Notes under the pieces: model-generated
Seen by the model: the letters and a program-made list of their open reading frames with translations, nothing else
Told to the model about the DNA's origin: nothing
Database searches by the model: none
Part shown: positions 7,802 to 16,762 of the stretch, one piece after another
How positions within the stretch are numbered: the first letter of the stretch is position 1
Layout of the letters: every line of letters starts with the position of its first letter
Source: Bdellovibrio bacteriovorus
GTDB lineage: Bacteria > Bdellovibrionota > Bdellovibrionia > Bdellovibrionales > Bdellovibrionaceae
Direction: 5' to 3'
DNA: 64,000 bases
Assembly (NCBI RefSeq): GCF_001592745.1
Contig: NZ_LUKD01000001.1
Coordinates: forward strand, 813,384 to 877,383
Made by a program: the position numbers and the translations under genes

Positions 7802-8949
7802 AAAAGGGCCTTCAACGACTTATCCAGATAGTTTTTCTCAGGCGAGTTATTTAAAACCTCAGACTCTAACAAATACTCCAGATACAAACTTAAGATTTCT
7901 TGTTGCTGATTTAATAGGTCTAGTTCCTCTTGCTGTTCAACGATTTTCCGCTCGATATTTGCCAATGGATCCAAACTGCTCGCTTGAATTTTACTGAGCT
8001 TCTGTGTGTCTTTATAAATTTCAATCAGATTTAAAACCTGCACCCGCAAAGTTTCTAGGCGATTCCCGGTCTCTTCAATATCGCGTTGTTTTAAGGCACG
8101 CTTTAAAATCAACTCGTTCTGTTTTTGTTTCGCCAGGTCGTCCGAGAAAAGAAATGGCAATTGCACCGTCACTTCAACTTCATAAGAAATATCATCATTC
8201 TTGCGGTTCTGACTGACATCCAATCCCTTAAACCATTGCTTTTCTCGTCCCTTAACAATGGTCAACTCTTGGCTGATCTGCTCGATTTCTTCGTTAGCTA
8301 TTTTCTTTGTCAGTGAATCACCTTTGACGACAGTTTCTTTCAGGCTCTGCTCCACATGGTCGATGCTGATAAGGTTTAGATTGTCGAGATCTCCTTCTTT
8401 CCAAGAAGGCACCCATACTTGGATCTTCGTTTCTAGCATCTGTTTTTCCTGTTGCAACAAAGCCAAAGTGCGTTTGAGTTTCACCAGCTCACTGCGCGCC
8501 GAAACAAAAGACTTGGAAGTCACCCTGCCCGCACGCAACGACAAGGTCTGAGCCTGCACATTTCGTTCTGCAAGTTTGATCACTTCTTTTAATTTCTCGG
8601 ACTTCTGACGGTTTAATTCATAAAGCAAAAGCGTGTTGTAACGGTTTTTCAAAGCCCATCCCAATGAGGTATTTCGAAGAAGCTTTTGCTCTGTCCCTTT
8701 AGGACGACCCGTCTTCCATTCCGGCCAGGATTTAAATTGAAACTTAAGACCTATTTTAGACTTGGTATCACCGTCATCATCTTCGGTTGAAACAAAACCG
8801 TCTACACTGCGCAAAGGATTTTTAGAATCCGTGGCCTGTACTTCTTCGAAAGACAGGTAAGTCTTATCGTTCCAGGCCGTTTTAAGAACCTGTTCTGGCG
8901 TAATAGCCAACGCCGAAGTAGCAAACAGCCAAGGAATCAAGAACATCAT
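7798..8949 (-). CDS. TolC-like outer-membrane efflux protein
   Basis: 383 residues with a signal peptide (LFATSALA-ITPEQ). The N-terminal ITPEQVLKTAWNDKTYLSFEEVQA resembles the start of outer-membrane efflux proteins. Two long coiled-coil blocks (about residues 110-190 and 270-365) would form the periplasmic helical barrel. It is somewhat shorter than usual (420-490). The gene overlaps its neighbours on both sides by four bases, so adaptor, outer-membrane channel and polymerase are made together. Family call from overall pattern, not a strict motif. Confidence 0.7.
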   Translation of the reverse strand: MMFLIPWLFATSALAITPEQVLKTAWNDKTYLSFEEVQATDSKNPLRSVDGFVSTEDDDGDTKSKIGLKFQFKSWPEWKTGRPKGTEQKLLRNTSLGWALKNRYNTLLLYELNRQKSEKLKEVIKLAERNVQAQTLSLRAGRVTSKSFVSARSELVKLKRTLALLQQEKQMLETKIQVWVPSWKEGDLDNLNLISIDHVEQSLKETVVKGDSLTKKIANEEIEQISQELTIVKGREKQWFKGLDVSQNRKNDDISYEVEVTVQLPFLFSDDLAKQKQNELILKRALKQRDIEETGNRLETLRVQVLNLIEIYKDTQKLSKIQASSLDPLANIERKIVEQQEELDLLNQQQEILSLYLEYLLESEVLNNSPEKNYLDKSLKALL

Positions 8950-10724
8950 TGCTGCCCCTGAGCCGCCGCAAAAGGTATGGTAATGAACTTGCCACCTTTT
9001 TTATTGTCAAAAACTCCAAAGATCTGATGGTGGGAAGGTCCCAGTGAGATACCTTCTAACTTCTTCACATCGAACTCTTGCACCAACTCGGTCTGCGAGG
9101 TTTCCGGGTTGATTTTCCAGACCGCACTGCACTTTTCGCTCACACAAGAAGTTGAAATATAAATATGATCCTCGGTATGAATCATGTCCGAAAGATAAAG
9201 ACTGGTTGTCTTATTCGGCAGTCGCAAGGGAAAGCGGTGGGCGACACTGACATTCTTTTCAAGAATACGACCCGTCTCAAAAAGGGCCTCGATATTTTTA
9301 ACTTTTAAAATCAAGCCTTCACCAGCGAAGATCATTGGCCGTTTTAATGCTAAGTACAGGTCCCCGTCTTTAACAAAATGCCCTTCGACTTCAAGATCAT
9401 TCAACTTTGTACCCTGACTCTGTCGGGCAATTTCTTGTAGGGTTGGATCTTTAGCAGCCGCTAAAGTCGGCAAAAGAGCTTTTCTTATATCCACTTGTTT
9501 ATCTAAGGAAAACCGGATGCCATTGCGCTTAACCTTCACAAAAAGCTGACGCGCATCTTTAAGATTTTCTTTCTTCGTGGCCGAAAGCGAACTTAACAAA
9601 TAGATATCGCTTCCTTCGGCAGAAATAGATTCGATGTCTTCCATTTTGTCCAATCCCTCGACGGGAAGCATTTGTTCCGCGACTTCACCTTTGGCATTCA
9701 TCAACAGGATCCAAGGGTGATCGTCTGGATAGTCGTCAGAGATCATCGCAAACTGACGAATCTCGGGGATATAGGTCAACCCTGATATTTCAGGTTGAAA
9801 CTGCTCGGTGATTCGCGCGGGAAAATAAATTTCTTCAAGGCTTTGAAAGCTGTCAGTTCCAATTTCAGCTTGTTCGGCCTGAGCCGTGCTGAACAAAGTA
9901 ATACCCCAGGATTTTTTAACTGTTACCTTTTCCCCGACTAAAAAACCGTTGGCATTGGGAATCTTAATAACAACTTCACGTCCCCAGGCCGGAAGGGTTT
10001 GAATACGCATAACACGATCAGGAATCTGTACAATACGCGTTCCCACACTGACGACACGACCTTGAATCTTGTGGCCACTGGCAGAAACCACATCGACCAG
10101 CTGACCTACGTTGATCGTCGCATGAAGATTTTCATTCACATAGCCATTGATATAGCTAGGATTCACAGGAACCAGAGTTAAAAGTGGAGCAAATGCGGGA
10201 GCCTTTTCGCCGTTTTTAAAATTCACTGCTCCAACCGCACCATCTACTTCCGCAAAAACGAAAAGGTTGCGCAAGCGGTTCTCAATCAGATCCATTTCTT
10301 TTTTTGTATCGTTAAGATCCACTAGCAGTGGGTCCGCACCCTCGGGCATCTTCGCATAATCTTTTGTAAGATGAGAGATCTCTTGGCGTAATTTAAGCTC
10401 TGCCAGCAAACGGTCGTAGCGAGACCGAAGAATGCGCAATTGATTGTCCAATTCTTTTTGACCCAGCTCCAAAAGAAGGTCGCCTTTTTTCACAACTTGG
10501 CTAGGCATCACATGAATTTGCTTAATTTCGACAGCCGTATCAAAGTTGACTTGGAACTCTCGCGATTCTGCGATTCCCAAGATGCTGACAGTCTCTGAGT
10601 TTAGAACAAATCCAAAACTAAGTATGATGAGCACGGCCACACACCAGGTCGCGGCCAGGAACTTATTGTCCGAGCCTACAAAATCTTCCATAAAAGTCTT
10701 AAGAAATGAGCGTGCGGCTTTCAT
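8946..10724 (-). CDS. HlyD-type periplasmic adaptor fused to a phytase-like beta-propeller
   Basis: 592 residues from ATG 10724 (GAGGTG upstream; codons at 10727 and 10730 also possible). Order: one membrane helix (about 23-43), a lipoyl/barrel half (FDTAVEIKQIHVMPSQVVKKGDLLLELG), a coiled-coil hairpin (about 90-155), the second lipoyl half (FAEVDGAVGAVNFKNGEKA) and a beta-barrel (YVNENLHATINVGQLVDV). These are adaptor domains of type I-like exporters. From about residue 300 the chain turns into repeats of phytase-like/SdiA-regulated type: EISGLTYIPEIRQFAMISDD, MEDIESIS, LNDLEVEG, KLEGISLG. No ABC transporter gene is nearby. Confidence 0.75.
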   Translation of the reverse strand: MKAARSFLKTFMEDFVGSDNKFLAATWCVAVLIILSFGFVLNSETVSILGIAESREFQVNFDTAVEIKQIHVMPSQVVKKGDLLLELGQKELDNQLRILRSRYDRLLAELKLRQEISHLTKDYAKMPEGADPLLVDLNDTKKEMDLIENRLRNLFVFAEVDGAVGAVNFKNGEKAPAFAPLLTLVPVNPSYINGYVNENLHATINVGQLVDVVSASGHKIQGRVVSVGTRIVQIPDRVMRIQTLPAWGREVVIKIPNANGFLVGEKVTVKKSWGITLFSTAQAEQAEIGTDSFQSLEEIYFPARITEQFQPEISGLTYIPEIRQFAMISDDYPDDHPWILLMNAKGEVAEQMLPVEGLDKMEDIESISAEGSDIYLLSSLSATKKENLKDARQLFVKVKRNGIRFSLDKQVDIRKALLPTLAAAKDPTLQEIARQSQGTKLNDLEVEGHFVKDGDLYLALKRPMIFAGEGLILKVKNIEALFETGRILEKNVSVAHRFPLRLPNKTTSLYLSDMIHTEDHIYISTSCVSEKCSAVWKINPETSQTELVQEFDVKKLEGISLGPSHHQIFGVFDNKKGGKFITIPFAAAQGQQ

Positions 10725-10726
10725 CA

Positions 10727-11410
10727 TCACACCTCGATCACAGACTCTTGGTTCATAAAGTTCAATCCACGCACTGAATCCACTTTGCCAAGGTCTTCAA
10801 TGAGCTGGGAAGACGTCGTTTGAGGTTTTAAGCGCACTTGATAGGAAAAATCCAAACGATCCCCTTGCCCCATTTCTCGGATCGTCGCCAATGCGAAGTG
10901 ACGGCATTTGCCTTCAAGCACATTTTCAATCTGTCTTTGTTGTTCGGGGTTGCGTGCTAGGTTAAAGCGCAAAAGTCCGTCAAATTGTGGACCTGCTGCG
11001 AATGAAGACCCCTGCAGCACCAAAAGGGCAATTACAAAACAACCCGTCCCTAAGATCGCAATTCCATAGGCATGCACCCCGGACGCAAGGCCCACTGCCA
11101 GAGAGGCAAAGATGAAAAACATATCGCGCGGATCTTTGACATTGGTTCTAAAGCGCAACAAAGACAAAGCACCGATCATCCCAATACCACGGGCCACATT
11201 GTCGCCAATAGCCTGCATAGCGATCGCAATCACGATCGGCAGTAAGACTAAGCCATGCAGGAAGTTCAACGAATAGGACAGCCCTCGGAAAGTTTTAACG
11301 TAAATAACGGCCAAGACCGTACCTAATACAAAACTCAACAGGAATGCGTATACGATTGAGATCCACGTCGGATTTGAAAATGATGAATTCAGAATAGAAA
11401 AGTCCAACAT
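10727..11410 (-). CDS. DUF4956 membrane protein
   Basis: 227 residues. About four membrane helices in the first 130 residues; the family signature GMIGALSLLRFRTNVKDPRDMFFIFASLAVGLASG is clear (about residues 77-110). The C-terminal ~90 residues are soluble and likely cytoplasmic. DUF4956 genes often sit beside VTC polyphosphate polymerase genes, which supports a role as its membrane partner or channel. First gene of the operon; its TGA stop overlaps the start region of the adaptor gene. Confidence 0.85.
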   Translation of the reverse strand: MLDFSILNSSFSNPTWISIVYAFLLSFVLGTVLAVIYVKTFRGLSYSLNFLHGLVLLPIVIAIAMQAIGDNVARGIGMIGALSLLRFRTNVKDPRDMFFIFASLAVGLASGVHAYGIAILGTGCFVIALLVLQGSSFAAGPQFDGLLRFNLARNPEQQRQIENVLEGKCRHFALATIREMGQGDRLDFSYQVRLKPQTTSSQLIEDLGKVDSVRGLNFMNQESVIEV

Positions 11411-11571
11411 ATAAAGCCCCTAGAAAAACAGGCTTCATCCAAATCACTATTCGGGACAATCAAATTGAACGGAGTTTGTGGATAGACAAAGCAGTCTTAC
11501 TGACTTGTAGATAAAGGACACCGACTTGCTTACTAAACAGAAAGGAGAATTGCGGAACTGACAGAAAACTT
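11411..11571. other. intergenic region before the VTC operon
   Basis: Contains the leader of the DUF4956 gene and the 3' end of the beta-barrel gene. I see no convincing -10/-35 pair and no strong terminator. Confidence 0.4.
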
Positions 11572-12300
11572 TTAGAAACGATAACCTAATTTTCCCGAAT
11601 AAACCGAATCCGCGTAACGATCGATTTGCAGAGCTAAAAAGAATTTCGCGATATCGACATTGATACCAAACACCGTGTGATTTTCGACGATGTCCTCTTC
11701 AACGGTATTCTGGTCATCAGTGATCCCATCGGTGCCACCGATAAAAGTCCCAATCGCACGAACACGGCCACCACCAAAATAGATTGCGACATTATTCATT
11801 GCGACGGAAGCAATCAGATCTGCCCCGAGAGTTTTCACGTTAATCAAATTTGAAAAATTCGCGCCCCCGCCTGAAATCATCGCCGTCAATGTCAGAGGAA
11901 AAAAAGGTGCCTCATAAAAACCCCAACGCACTTGTCCACCGAACGTTTGAATTCCATCACCTAAAGCCGGAGTGAAGTACACATGCGTGTCGACGTTATA
12001 GTAAAGGCCTTTTCCAAACGTCAGCGTGAGGTAGTTGATCTCTCCCGTGTCCGTAGTTTCTGACCCCAAAGTCGCCAAATCCTCCGTAGGAATATACTCC
12101 GACGCAATTCCAACCTCGATACCGGAGTAACCGCCGAGTGGATAAGGATTATCCAAAATTTTTGAAGCCGAACCAAACCCCAGAATTTCAAGCGCGCGAA
12201 CACGATCTCCTGAACTGAGGTTTTTAGGTAAATCATAAGAAGCACTCGCCGACCAAGTGGTGAAGATTGTCAGAATGAAAATAAGACGGCTTAAACGCAT
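11572..12300 (-). CDS. predicted outer-membrane beta-barrel protein
   Basis: 242 residues from ATG 12300, with AGGGAT upstream; the longer frame would need a TTG. Signal peptide ends near SASA-SYDL. Alternating hydrophobic strands (YLTLTFGKGLYYNVDTHVYFTP, FGGQVRWGFYEA, LTLTAMISGGG) and a C-terminal KLGYRF ending in Phe fit a beta-barrel recognised by the BAM complex. No specific family recognised. The leader folds into a hairpin that covers the ribosome site. Confidence 0.7.
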   Translation of the reverse strand: MRLSRLIFILTIFTTWSASASYDLPKNLSSGDRVRALEILGFGSASKILDNPYPLGGYSGIEVGIASEYIPTEDLATLGSETTDTGEINYLTLTFGKGLYYNVDTHVYFTPALGDGIQTFGGQVRWGFYEAPFFPLTLTAMISGGGANFSNLINVKTLGADLIASVAMNNVAIYFGGGRVRAIGTFIGGTDGITDDQNTVEEDIVENHTVFGINVDIAKFFLALQIDRYADSVYSGKLGYRF

Positions 12301-12333
12301 AATATCCCTAGGACTCAAAGTTCTAGGGATATT
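12301..12333 (-). promoter_or_regulatory. leader hairpin covering the ribosome-binding site
   Basis: Perfect 11-base inverted repeat, AATATCCCTAG (12301-12311) and CTAGGGATATT (12323-12333), with an 11-base spacer. On the minus strand the second arm holds the AGGGAT ribosome site and ends right before the ATG at 12300. It may block translation or be a protein operator. Confidence 0.7.
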
Positions 12334-12362
12334 CTTGTCAGAAAATGGAATGCTGTCCAGTT

Positions 12363-13418
12363 TTAAAGAGAAGCGACTGCAGTTTGCAATTGCCCTAGGC
12401 CCGTAGCCGCTAAATTAGCGATCGTCGCATCCGAACTTTGCGCAAGTTGTTGAAACAAAGGTACGAATTGAGAGTAACCTGCCACCGCATTTGTCGTTAC
12501 ATCTCCGCGCGAGTTGCGTGGATCCGTGTTTGGCGTTACGCCACCCTTTGCACTTTGATAGCCCTCAATAACAACCTGCAACGCGGCTTCCACTACCGAA
12601 GAGTCGTTAGATTGCAAAACAGATTTCAAAATACCCAAGCGCGCTGTGACCGCGTAACCCGCAAGATATTTATCGGCTTTCGATTTCAGTTCAGGCGTCA
12701 TTTGCTCATAATACTTCGCTGTGACCGCAAAACTTCTAGAGTTATAAAGGGATTTAACTGCCTCAAGACCCAACGCCTGCGTTTCCGCTTTATTGGAACT
12801 GTAAAGATCTGCGACTATAGAATAAAAGATACTTTCGCTCACTTCACTACGGCTGAATGCAGCGACAAGTTGAGCGACATTTTCAGCGGTAGGTTGTGCT
12901 CTTAAACGAGCTTGCCACTGGTCGCCCGTTAAAGTTTCTTTGTCAGCACCCGTTTGTTCATTCTTAGGATTGTTGTTTCCTGAGTTATCCACAAATTGTT
13001 GCCCCGAGCCCGTACCGGAATTCATGAATCCGTCGTCGCCAAATCCTGTCGGTTCATCCGCACCCACGATTTGAACGTCAACAGTCTTTTTTGGAGTTTC
13101 GTCTGCTTTTTTCTTAGCTTCAGCTTTCTTTTGCGCAACTGGTTTCACTGGAACTGCAGCATTTTTAGCATCGGCCGTCTTTTTTGCGTCTTCTTTTTTC
13201 TTTGCATAAGGATTTACGTATTTACGAGAGATCTCGCGGTCGCCCAAGTCAAAAAGAGCTGCCAAAAATGACGTCTTAGGACGTGGCATTTCATAAATCA
13301 CTTCCAGCTCTGCAATCGCTGATTGAACAGGGGTTTTTAGAACGTAACCTAGAGCTCCCACCATCACGATGGACAACCCGATAATCGCCGTTTCTAGTTT
13401 ATTGTCTTTGAAGCCCAT
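12363..13418 (-). CDS. membrane-anchored protein with Lys/Ala-rich linker and helical-repeat domain
   Basis: 351 residues. One N-terminal helix (LETAIIGLSIVMVGALGYVL, about 8-28) anchors the protein. Residues ~60-110 are Lys/Ala/Asp rich, ~110-165 are a flexible Gly/Asn/Asp linker, and ~165-351 are helices reminiscent of HEAT/TPR arrays (AENVAQLVAAFSR, ALGLEAVKSLYNS, DATIANLAATGLGQL). Likely a periplasmic scaffold. No family recognised. An AGGAGG ribosome site precedes ATG 13418, below a small 6-base hairpin (TCTTAC/GTAAGA). Confidence 0.65.
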   Translation of the reverse strand: MGFKDNKLETAIIGLSIVMVGALGYVLKTPVQSAIAELEVIYEMPRPKTSFLAALFDLGDREISRKYVNPYAKKKEDAKKTADAKNAAVPVKPVAQKKAEAKKKADETPKKTVDVQIVGADEPTGFGDDGFMNSGTGSGQQFVDNSGNNNPKNEQTGADKETLTGDQWQARLRAQPTAENVAQLVAAFSRSEVSESIFYSIVADLYSSNKAETQALGLEAVKSLYNSRSFAVTAKYYEQMTPELKSKADKYLAGYAVTARLGILKSVLQSNDSSVVEAALQVVIEGYQSAKGGVTPNTDPRNSRGDVTTNAVAGYSQFVPLFQQLAQSSDATIANLAATGLGQLQTAVASL

Positions 13419-13566
13419 TGTAGCCTCCTGTTCTTACTTGGTAGTAAGAGCAGCGCTTGTGCCACCTAGGCTCGCATATAGGGAACTTGGCATAGATCAG
13501 TCTGAGACAGAGACGTGCAGCGCGCACCCCTGTCAAAGAATCAGGCAATCTCAAAATGAGACAGGA

Positions 13567-13941
13567 CTAAGTGCTACCTGGACAGAAACCAGGACGAGGC
13601 CCTATAGAGGGAAATCCACGACAGGTATCGGGACGTTTTTCATAGACTGTACAAAGACGGGTTTTTGAATCTAAAAACCAGCAGTCGCGATTGGCTTTTT
13701 GCGAGAGCATAAAGAACTCAGTCCCTTGACGGTACGAGGTGATATAGCCCTCTTTCATTAAACGTTTTGCTAATTTTTTGATGGAGCCCGCGGCCTCATC
13801 TTCTGTCGTCAGACCTAAACGAATCAGGTCTGAAATTTTGATTTCCACAGGCATAGTGCAACAGCCGCCCCAGCAGCCTTTGCACATATCAGTGCGATAG
13901 GATTTCCAAGTTGAGGGGCGATCGACATCAGGACGTTTCAT
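13567..13941 (-). CDS. YkgJ-type cysteine-cluster protein
   Basis: 124 residues. ATG 13941 lies eight bases after the deacetylase stop, without a strong ribosome site; the longer frame runs inside the deacetylase gene and is not used. Cys pattern: MCKGCWGGCC near the start, DCWFLD, RLCTVYEKRPDTCRGFP and GFCPG. YkgJ/Fli-B-like proteins bind zinc or an Fe-S cluster through such Cys. The function is not known. Position at the end of the polysaccharide operon may be coincidental. Confidence 0.8.
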   Translation of the reverse strand: MKRPDVDRPSTWKSYRTDMCKGCWGGCCTMPVEIKISDLIRLGLTTEDEAAGSIKKLAKRLMKEGYITSYRQGTEFFMLSQKANRDCWFLDSKTRLCTVYEKRPDTCRGFPSIGPRPGFCPGST

Positions 13942-13948
13942 TTGAAAA

Positions 13949-15079
13949 CTAAGGGATTCTTTTTCTAACCAGTTTGCTGTTGTATTTCGCTGATGGGTCA
14001 GCGGATTGAAGTAATACAACACTGTACCCACGAGTGTAAAGCTCGCGCAAGAATGTCGGCATGATTTCAGCCGTTTTCCTTTGGATGTCATGGAAAAGAA
14101 TAATGCCGCGTCCTTTCGCTTCTACCTGGCTCAAGGTGTTGCGAAGAACATAGTCATTGGATTGAGCTTTCCAGTCTTCACTATCAATCACCCACGCAAA
14201 GTCCGCTGTTGAACTAGATTTTAAAAAGTTTCTCAGCTCTGGAGAGCCCTCGGCATAAGGGAAACGGAAGAAAGGATCAATCCATCCCAAAACGTCATAA
14301 ATCGCCTGGTGACCTTTACGAATCTCTTCAACGGCTTCACTGAACGTGAAGTTACGCCCGTGCATCTTTCTGCACGCATTGCTATTGCCAATACAGCTAT
14401 GTGCTTCTGTGTGCGAACCGATACCATGGCCTTGAGAAGCTACAAGCTTCAAAGTTTCAGGATTCAAACGAGAGTTCTTACCCAAAGCAAAGAAGATAGC
14501 CTTTGCATTCACTTCATTTAACGAACGCAAGATGGAAGGCGTGTAGATGTTGTTAGGACCGTCATCAAAAGTCAAAATCACTTCTTTACGGGCCGTATCA
14601 CCGTATGTTGCGTAGTACCCATTGGAAGTATCGCGTTTCTGAACATTCGTAGGAAATTTGAAGTTGTTCGTCGTGCGCGCAGGAACCAGAGCATTTACGC
14701 TTACAGACATCTTCTGTCTTTCTGCCGCAAAATAATTTTCGATATTTCCAAGAAGATCTTGTTTGCAGTCCTTAAGCAAAGCTTGGTTCTGCTCATCGCG
14801 AATTTCATTTTCAAAAAGAGTCAAAGATTGTGAATCCAATTGCGAAAGACTTTCGCAGATTTCTTTCGGCAAGCCATCGCGAGACTTGCCGCCATTGGAT
14901 TCACGCCATTCTTCAAATAGAGCTTCAGGATTTGCTTCGGATTGTTCCCACTCTAGGTGAGACTTCGCCTCTTGATTATCCGTGACTGCTTGTTGCACTT
15001 TTCTGTTAACACTATTTCCGCAACCTACAAGAGTCCCCGCCAAACCAATCGCAAGCGTAGTAACAATCCAATTTTTCAT
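13949..15079 (-). CDS. polysaccharide deacetylase lipoprotein (NodB domain)
   Basis: 376 residues. Lipobox LVGC with Cys20. Residues ~25-140 are a helical region; the NodB domain follows with LTFDDGP (169-175, metal-binding Asp), GSHTEAH (221-227, His223 and His227 as metal ligands), RFPY (272-275) and LFHD (329-332, catalytic His). All key residues are present, so an active metal-dependent N- or O-deacetylase of sugar polymers in the envelope is expected. Next to Wzz-like and O-antigen ligase genes it may modify the polymer made there, or peptidoglycan. Confidence 0.9.
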   Translation of the reverse strand: MKNWIVTTLAIGLAGTLVGCGNSVNRKVQQAVTDNQEAKSHLEWEQSEANPEALFEEWRESNGGKSRDGLPKEICESLSQLDSQSLTLFENEIRDEQNQALLKDCKQDLLGNIENYFAAERQKMSVSVNALVPARTTNNFKFPTNVQKRDTSNGYYATYGDTARKEVILTFDDGPNNIYTPSILRSLNEVNAKAIFFALGKNSRLNPETLKLVASQGHGIGSHTEAHSCIGNSNACRKMHGRNFTFSEAVEEIRKGHQAIYDVLGWIDPFFRFPYAEGSPELRNFLKSSSTADFAWVIDSEDWKAQSNDYVLRNTLSQVEAKGRGIILFHDIQRKTAEIMPTFLRELYTRGYSVVLLQSADPSAKYNSKLVRKRIP

Positions 15080-15088
15080 CGCACATCC

Positions 15089-16510
15089 CTACTGTGAAAC
15101 GTCTGTTCCCTGTCCCACATTGACGACATTCCAAGCGATCTTTTGCGGATCTTCCGGTTTGTCAGCCTCTTCGGGTTTGGGCTCAGGCTTTTTCAGACTG
15201 AATTTAATTTTAGAGTTTTCGATAATGACACGTGGGTCGGCAGAGTGGTTATCAAAGATAACCAAGTTGCGCGAAGCCTGTGCTGTAACCACATGTGGAT
15301 TCCAAAGGTATTTAAAGTAAATCACCAAAGATCCCACAAACTGGCTTAACAACAAAGACAACAAACCCAAACTCAAAAGGCCGATCTGCGGCAACGTATT
15401 TTCCCAACGGGCGCGCTCTAAAACTTCAAAACGCGTATCGATAGAAAGCTTTTGTGCCTCAAGCTTCGCAAGATTTGTCGTCAACTCTTTGTAACGAGCA
15501 AATTCAAGCTCAGATTTCTTTTTAAGATCGTCGACCATTTGCGCGGCAAACGGCAACTCTTTAGCGTCCCTTTTCAAACGATCAATCGAGGATTGAACCT
15601 GACCCAACTTCGTTTGCAGGATGCTATTTTCAATGCGCAAGGCTTCGATTTTACCGCCGACACCGTAAAGAGCGGACTCACGCTGACTTGAACGGCCTCG
15701 TTGAAGGTATTCAATCATTTTGTTGTTCTCGGCCATCTTCAACTTGATTTCGTTAGAGCGAACTAAAAGATCCGAGATGTAGTCGCCCATTTTGTCTTTA
15801 GAAGCTAAAGGTAAAAGAGCGCCTTCTTTGTTCTGCATTTCAGCGAGCTGTTTGCTTAATTGCACCAGCTTTTGATCTGCATCGACTTTTTGTTTTGCCA
15901 TGAAGTCTTCAACACGAGCGATTTCATTCATCTCGCGCTTTTTCAGAATCTCTGCCGCTAGCTCAGAAGCGGAATTAGATAAGAACAACGACATAGCTTT
16001 GATCGGCGTCACTGCGGACACGCGAATTTCAAAATCCGAATCGATATTGATCTTCGTCCAACTGTCCAATCTTTGGAGGACTTGAACACGTTTTTCAGGC
16101 TTATCTAAATCACCAAGATAATTGGTTTTAAGAATATCGTAGCCGTTACGCTCTTCCATCGTAATAAGAGGGCTGTTGCCACGAACTTGAATTCGCTGCA
16201 GAAGAGCCTCATAAAACTCACGGGTTTTAAGATACTCGATATGCTTAGAAAGCAAACTGCTGCCTTTTTTAGATTCCTGAACTGACTTCGACAAACCGAA
16301 AAATTGGTTTGAGAATGCCTGCAATGATGAGTTCTGCGAATCGTTAATAACAATTGTCGAAGACGCGACAAAAGGAATCTTAACAACGTAAACAAGAACC
16401 GCTACCGCAAATAGTCCTGCGGTAAACAAAGCAAACATGCGCCAATGGGACAGATAAAGTTTAATAATTTCGCCCACTGTTAATTCAGGTTCTATATGCT
16501 GATCACTCAT
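15089..16510 (-). CDS. Wzz/GumC-like polysaccharide chain-length or export protein
   Basis: 473 residues. ATG 16510 follows GGTGGGG. Topology: helix at ~30-52, a large periplasmic part with long coiled coils (~190-370), a second helix at ~385-410 and a cytoplasmic tail rich in Pro/Glu/Lys. N-terminal ELTVGEIIKLYLSHWRMFALFTAGL is typical of the Wzz family. No kinase domain is fused. These proteins set polymer length or help export with an SLBB/Wza protein, which is encoded two genes upstream. Confidence 0.82.
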   Translation of the reverse strand: MSDQHIEPELTVGEIIKLYLSHWRMFALFTAGLFAVAVLVYVVKIPFVASSTIVINDSQNSSLQAFSNQFFGLSKSVQESKKGSSLLSKHIEYLKTREFYEALLQRIQVRGNSPLITMEERNGYDILKTNYLGDLDKPEKRVQVLQRLDSWTKINIDSDFEIRVSAVTPIKAMSLFLSNSASELAAEILKKREMNEIARVEDFMAKQKVDADQKLVQLSKQLAEMQNKEGALLPLASKDKMGDYISDLLVRSNEIKLKMAENNKMIEYLQRGRSSQRESALYGVGGKIEALRIENSILQTKLGQVQSSIDRLKRDAKELPFAAQMVDDLKKKSELEFARYKELTTNLAKLEAQKLSIDTRFEVLERARWENTLPQIGLLSLGLLSLLLSQFVGSLVIYFKYLWNPHVVTAQASRNLVIFDNHSADPRVIIENSKIKFSLKKPEPKPEEADKPEDPQKIAWNVVNVGQGTDVSQ

Positions 16511-16762
16511 ATATCCCCACCTTCTGTGACATATCCCCGCAAGCATTGGTTGTGCCACTGAATTAATGCCTTGGCCTGTGTTTAATGTGCAATGAGGATT
16601 AAGAATTTGAAATTACTTCAGGGGTGTGCACCCAATTGACATCCGCGGGGCGTGAGATCCGCTTCAGTAGGGGCTTAGTCTTTGTAAAAGACAAAAGAAC
16701 TTTTGGAGCAAAAACTTTAGTCGCTGTTGTGTTTTTTAAACTCGTTTGATCAGTAACAAATA
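16511..16762. other. intergenic region in the polysaccharide cluster
   Basis: About 250 bases between the ligase stop and the Wzz-like start. Holds the dyad GGGTG-TG-CACCC (16622-16633) and a small hairpin GTCTTTTGTAAAAGAC near 16678. I see no clear promoter motif and no gene. Confidence 0.45.

Noticed and set aside
12670-12677. Second GCCGATAA (minus strand) as a sigma-28 site
   Set aside because: It lies inside the HEAT-like gene and has no TAAA-like -35 at the right distance.
13531-13536. TTGACA on the minus strand as a -35 box for the HEAT-like gene
   Set aside because: No -10-like sequence at 16-18 bases; likely chance.
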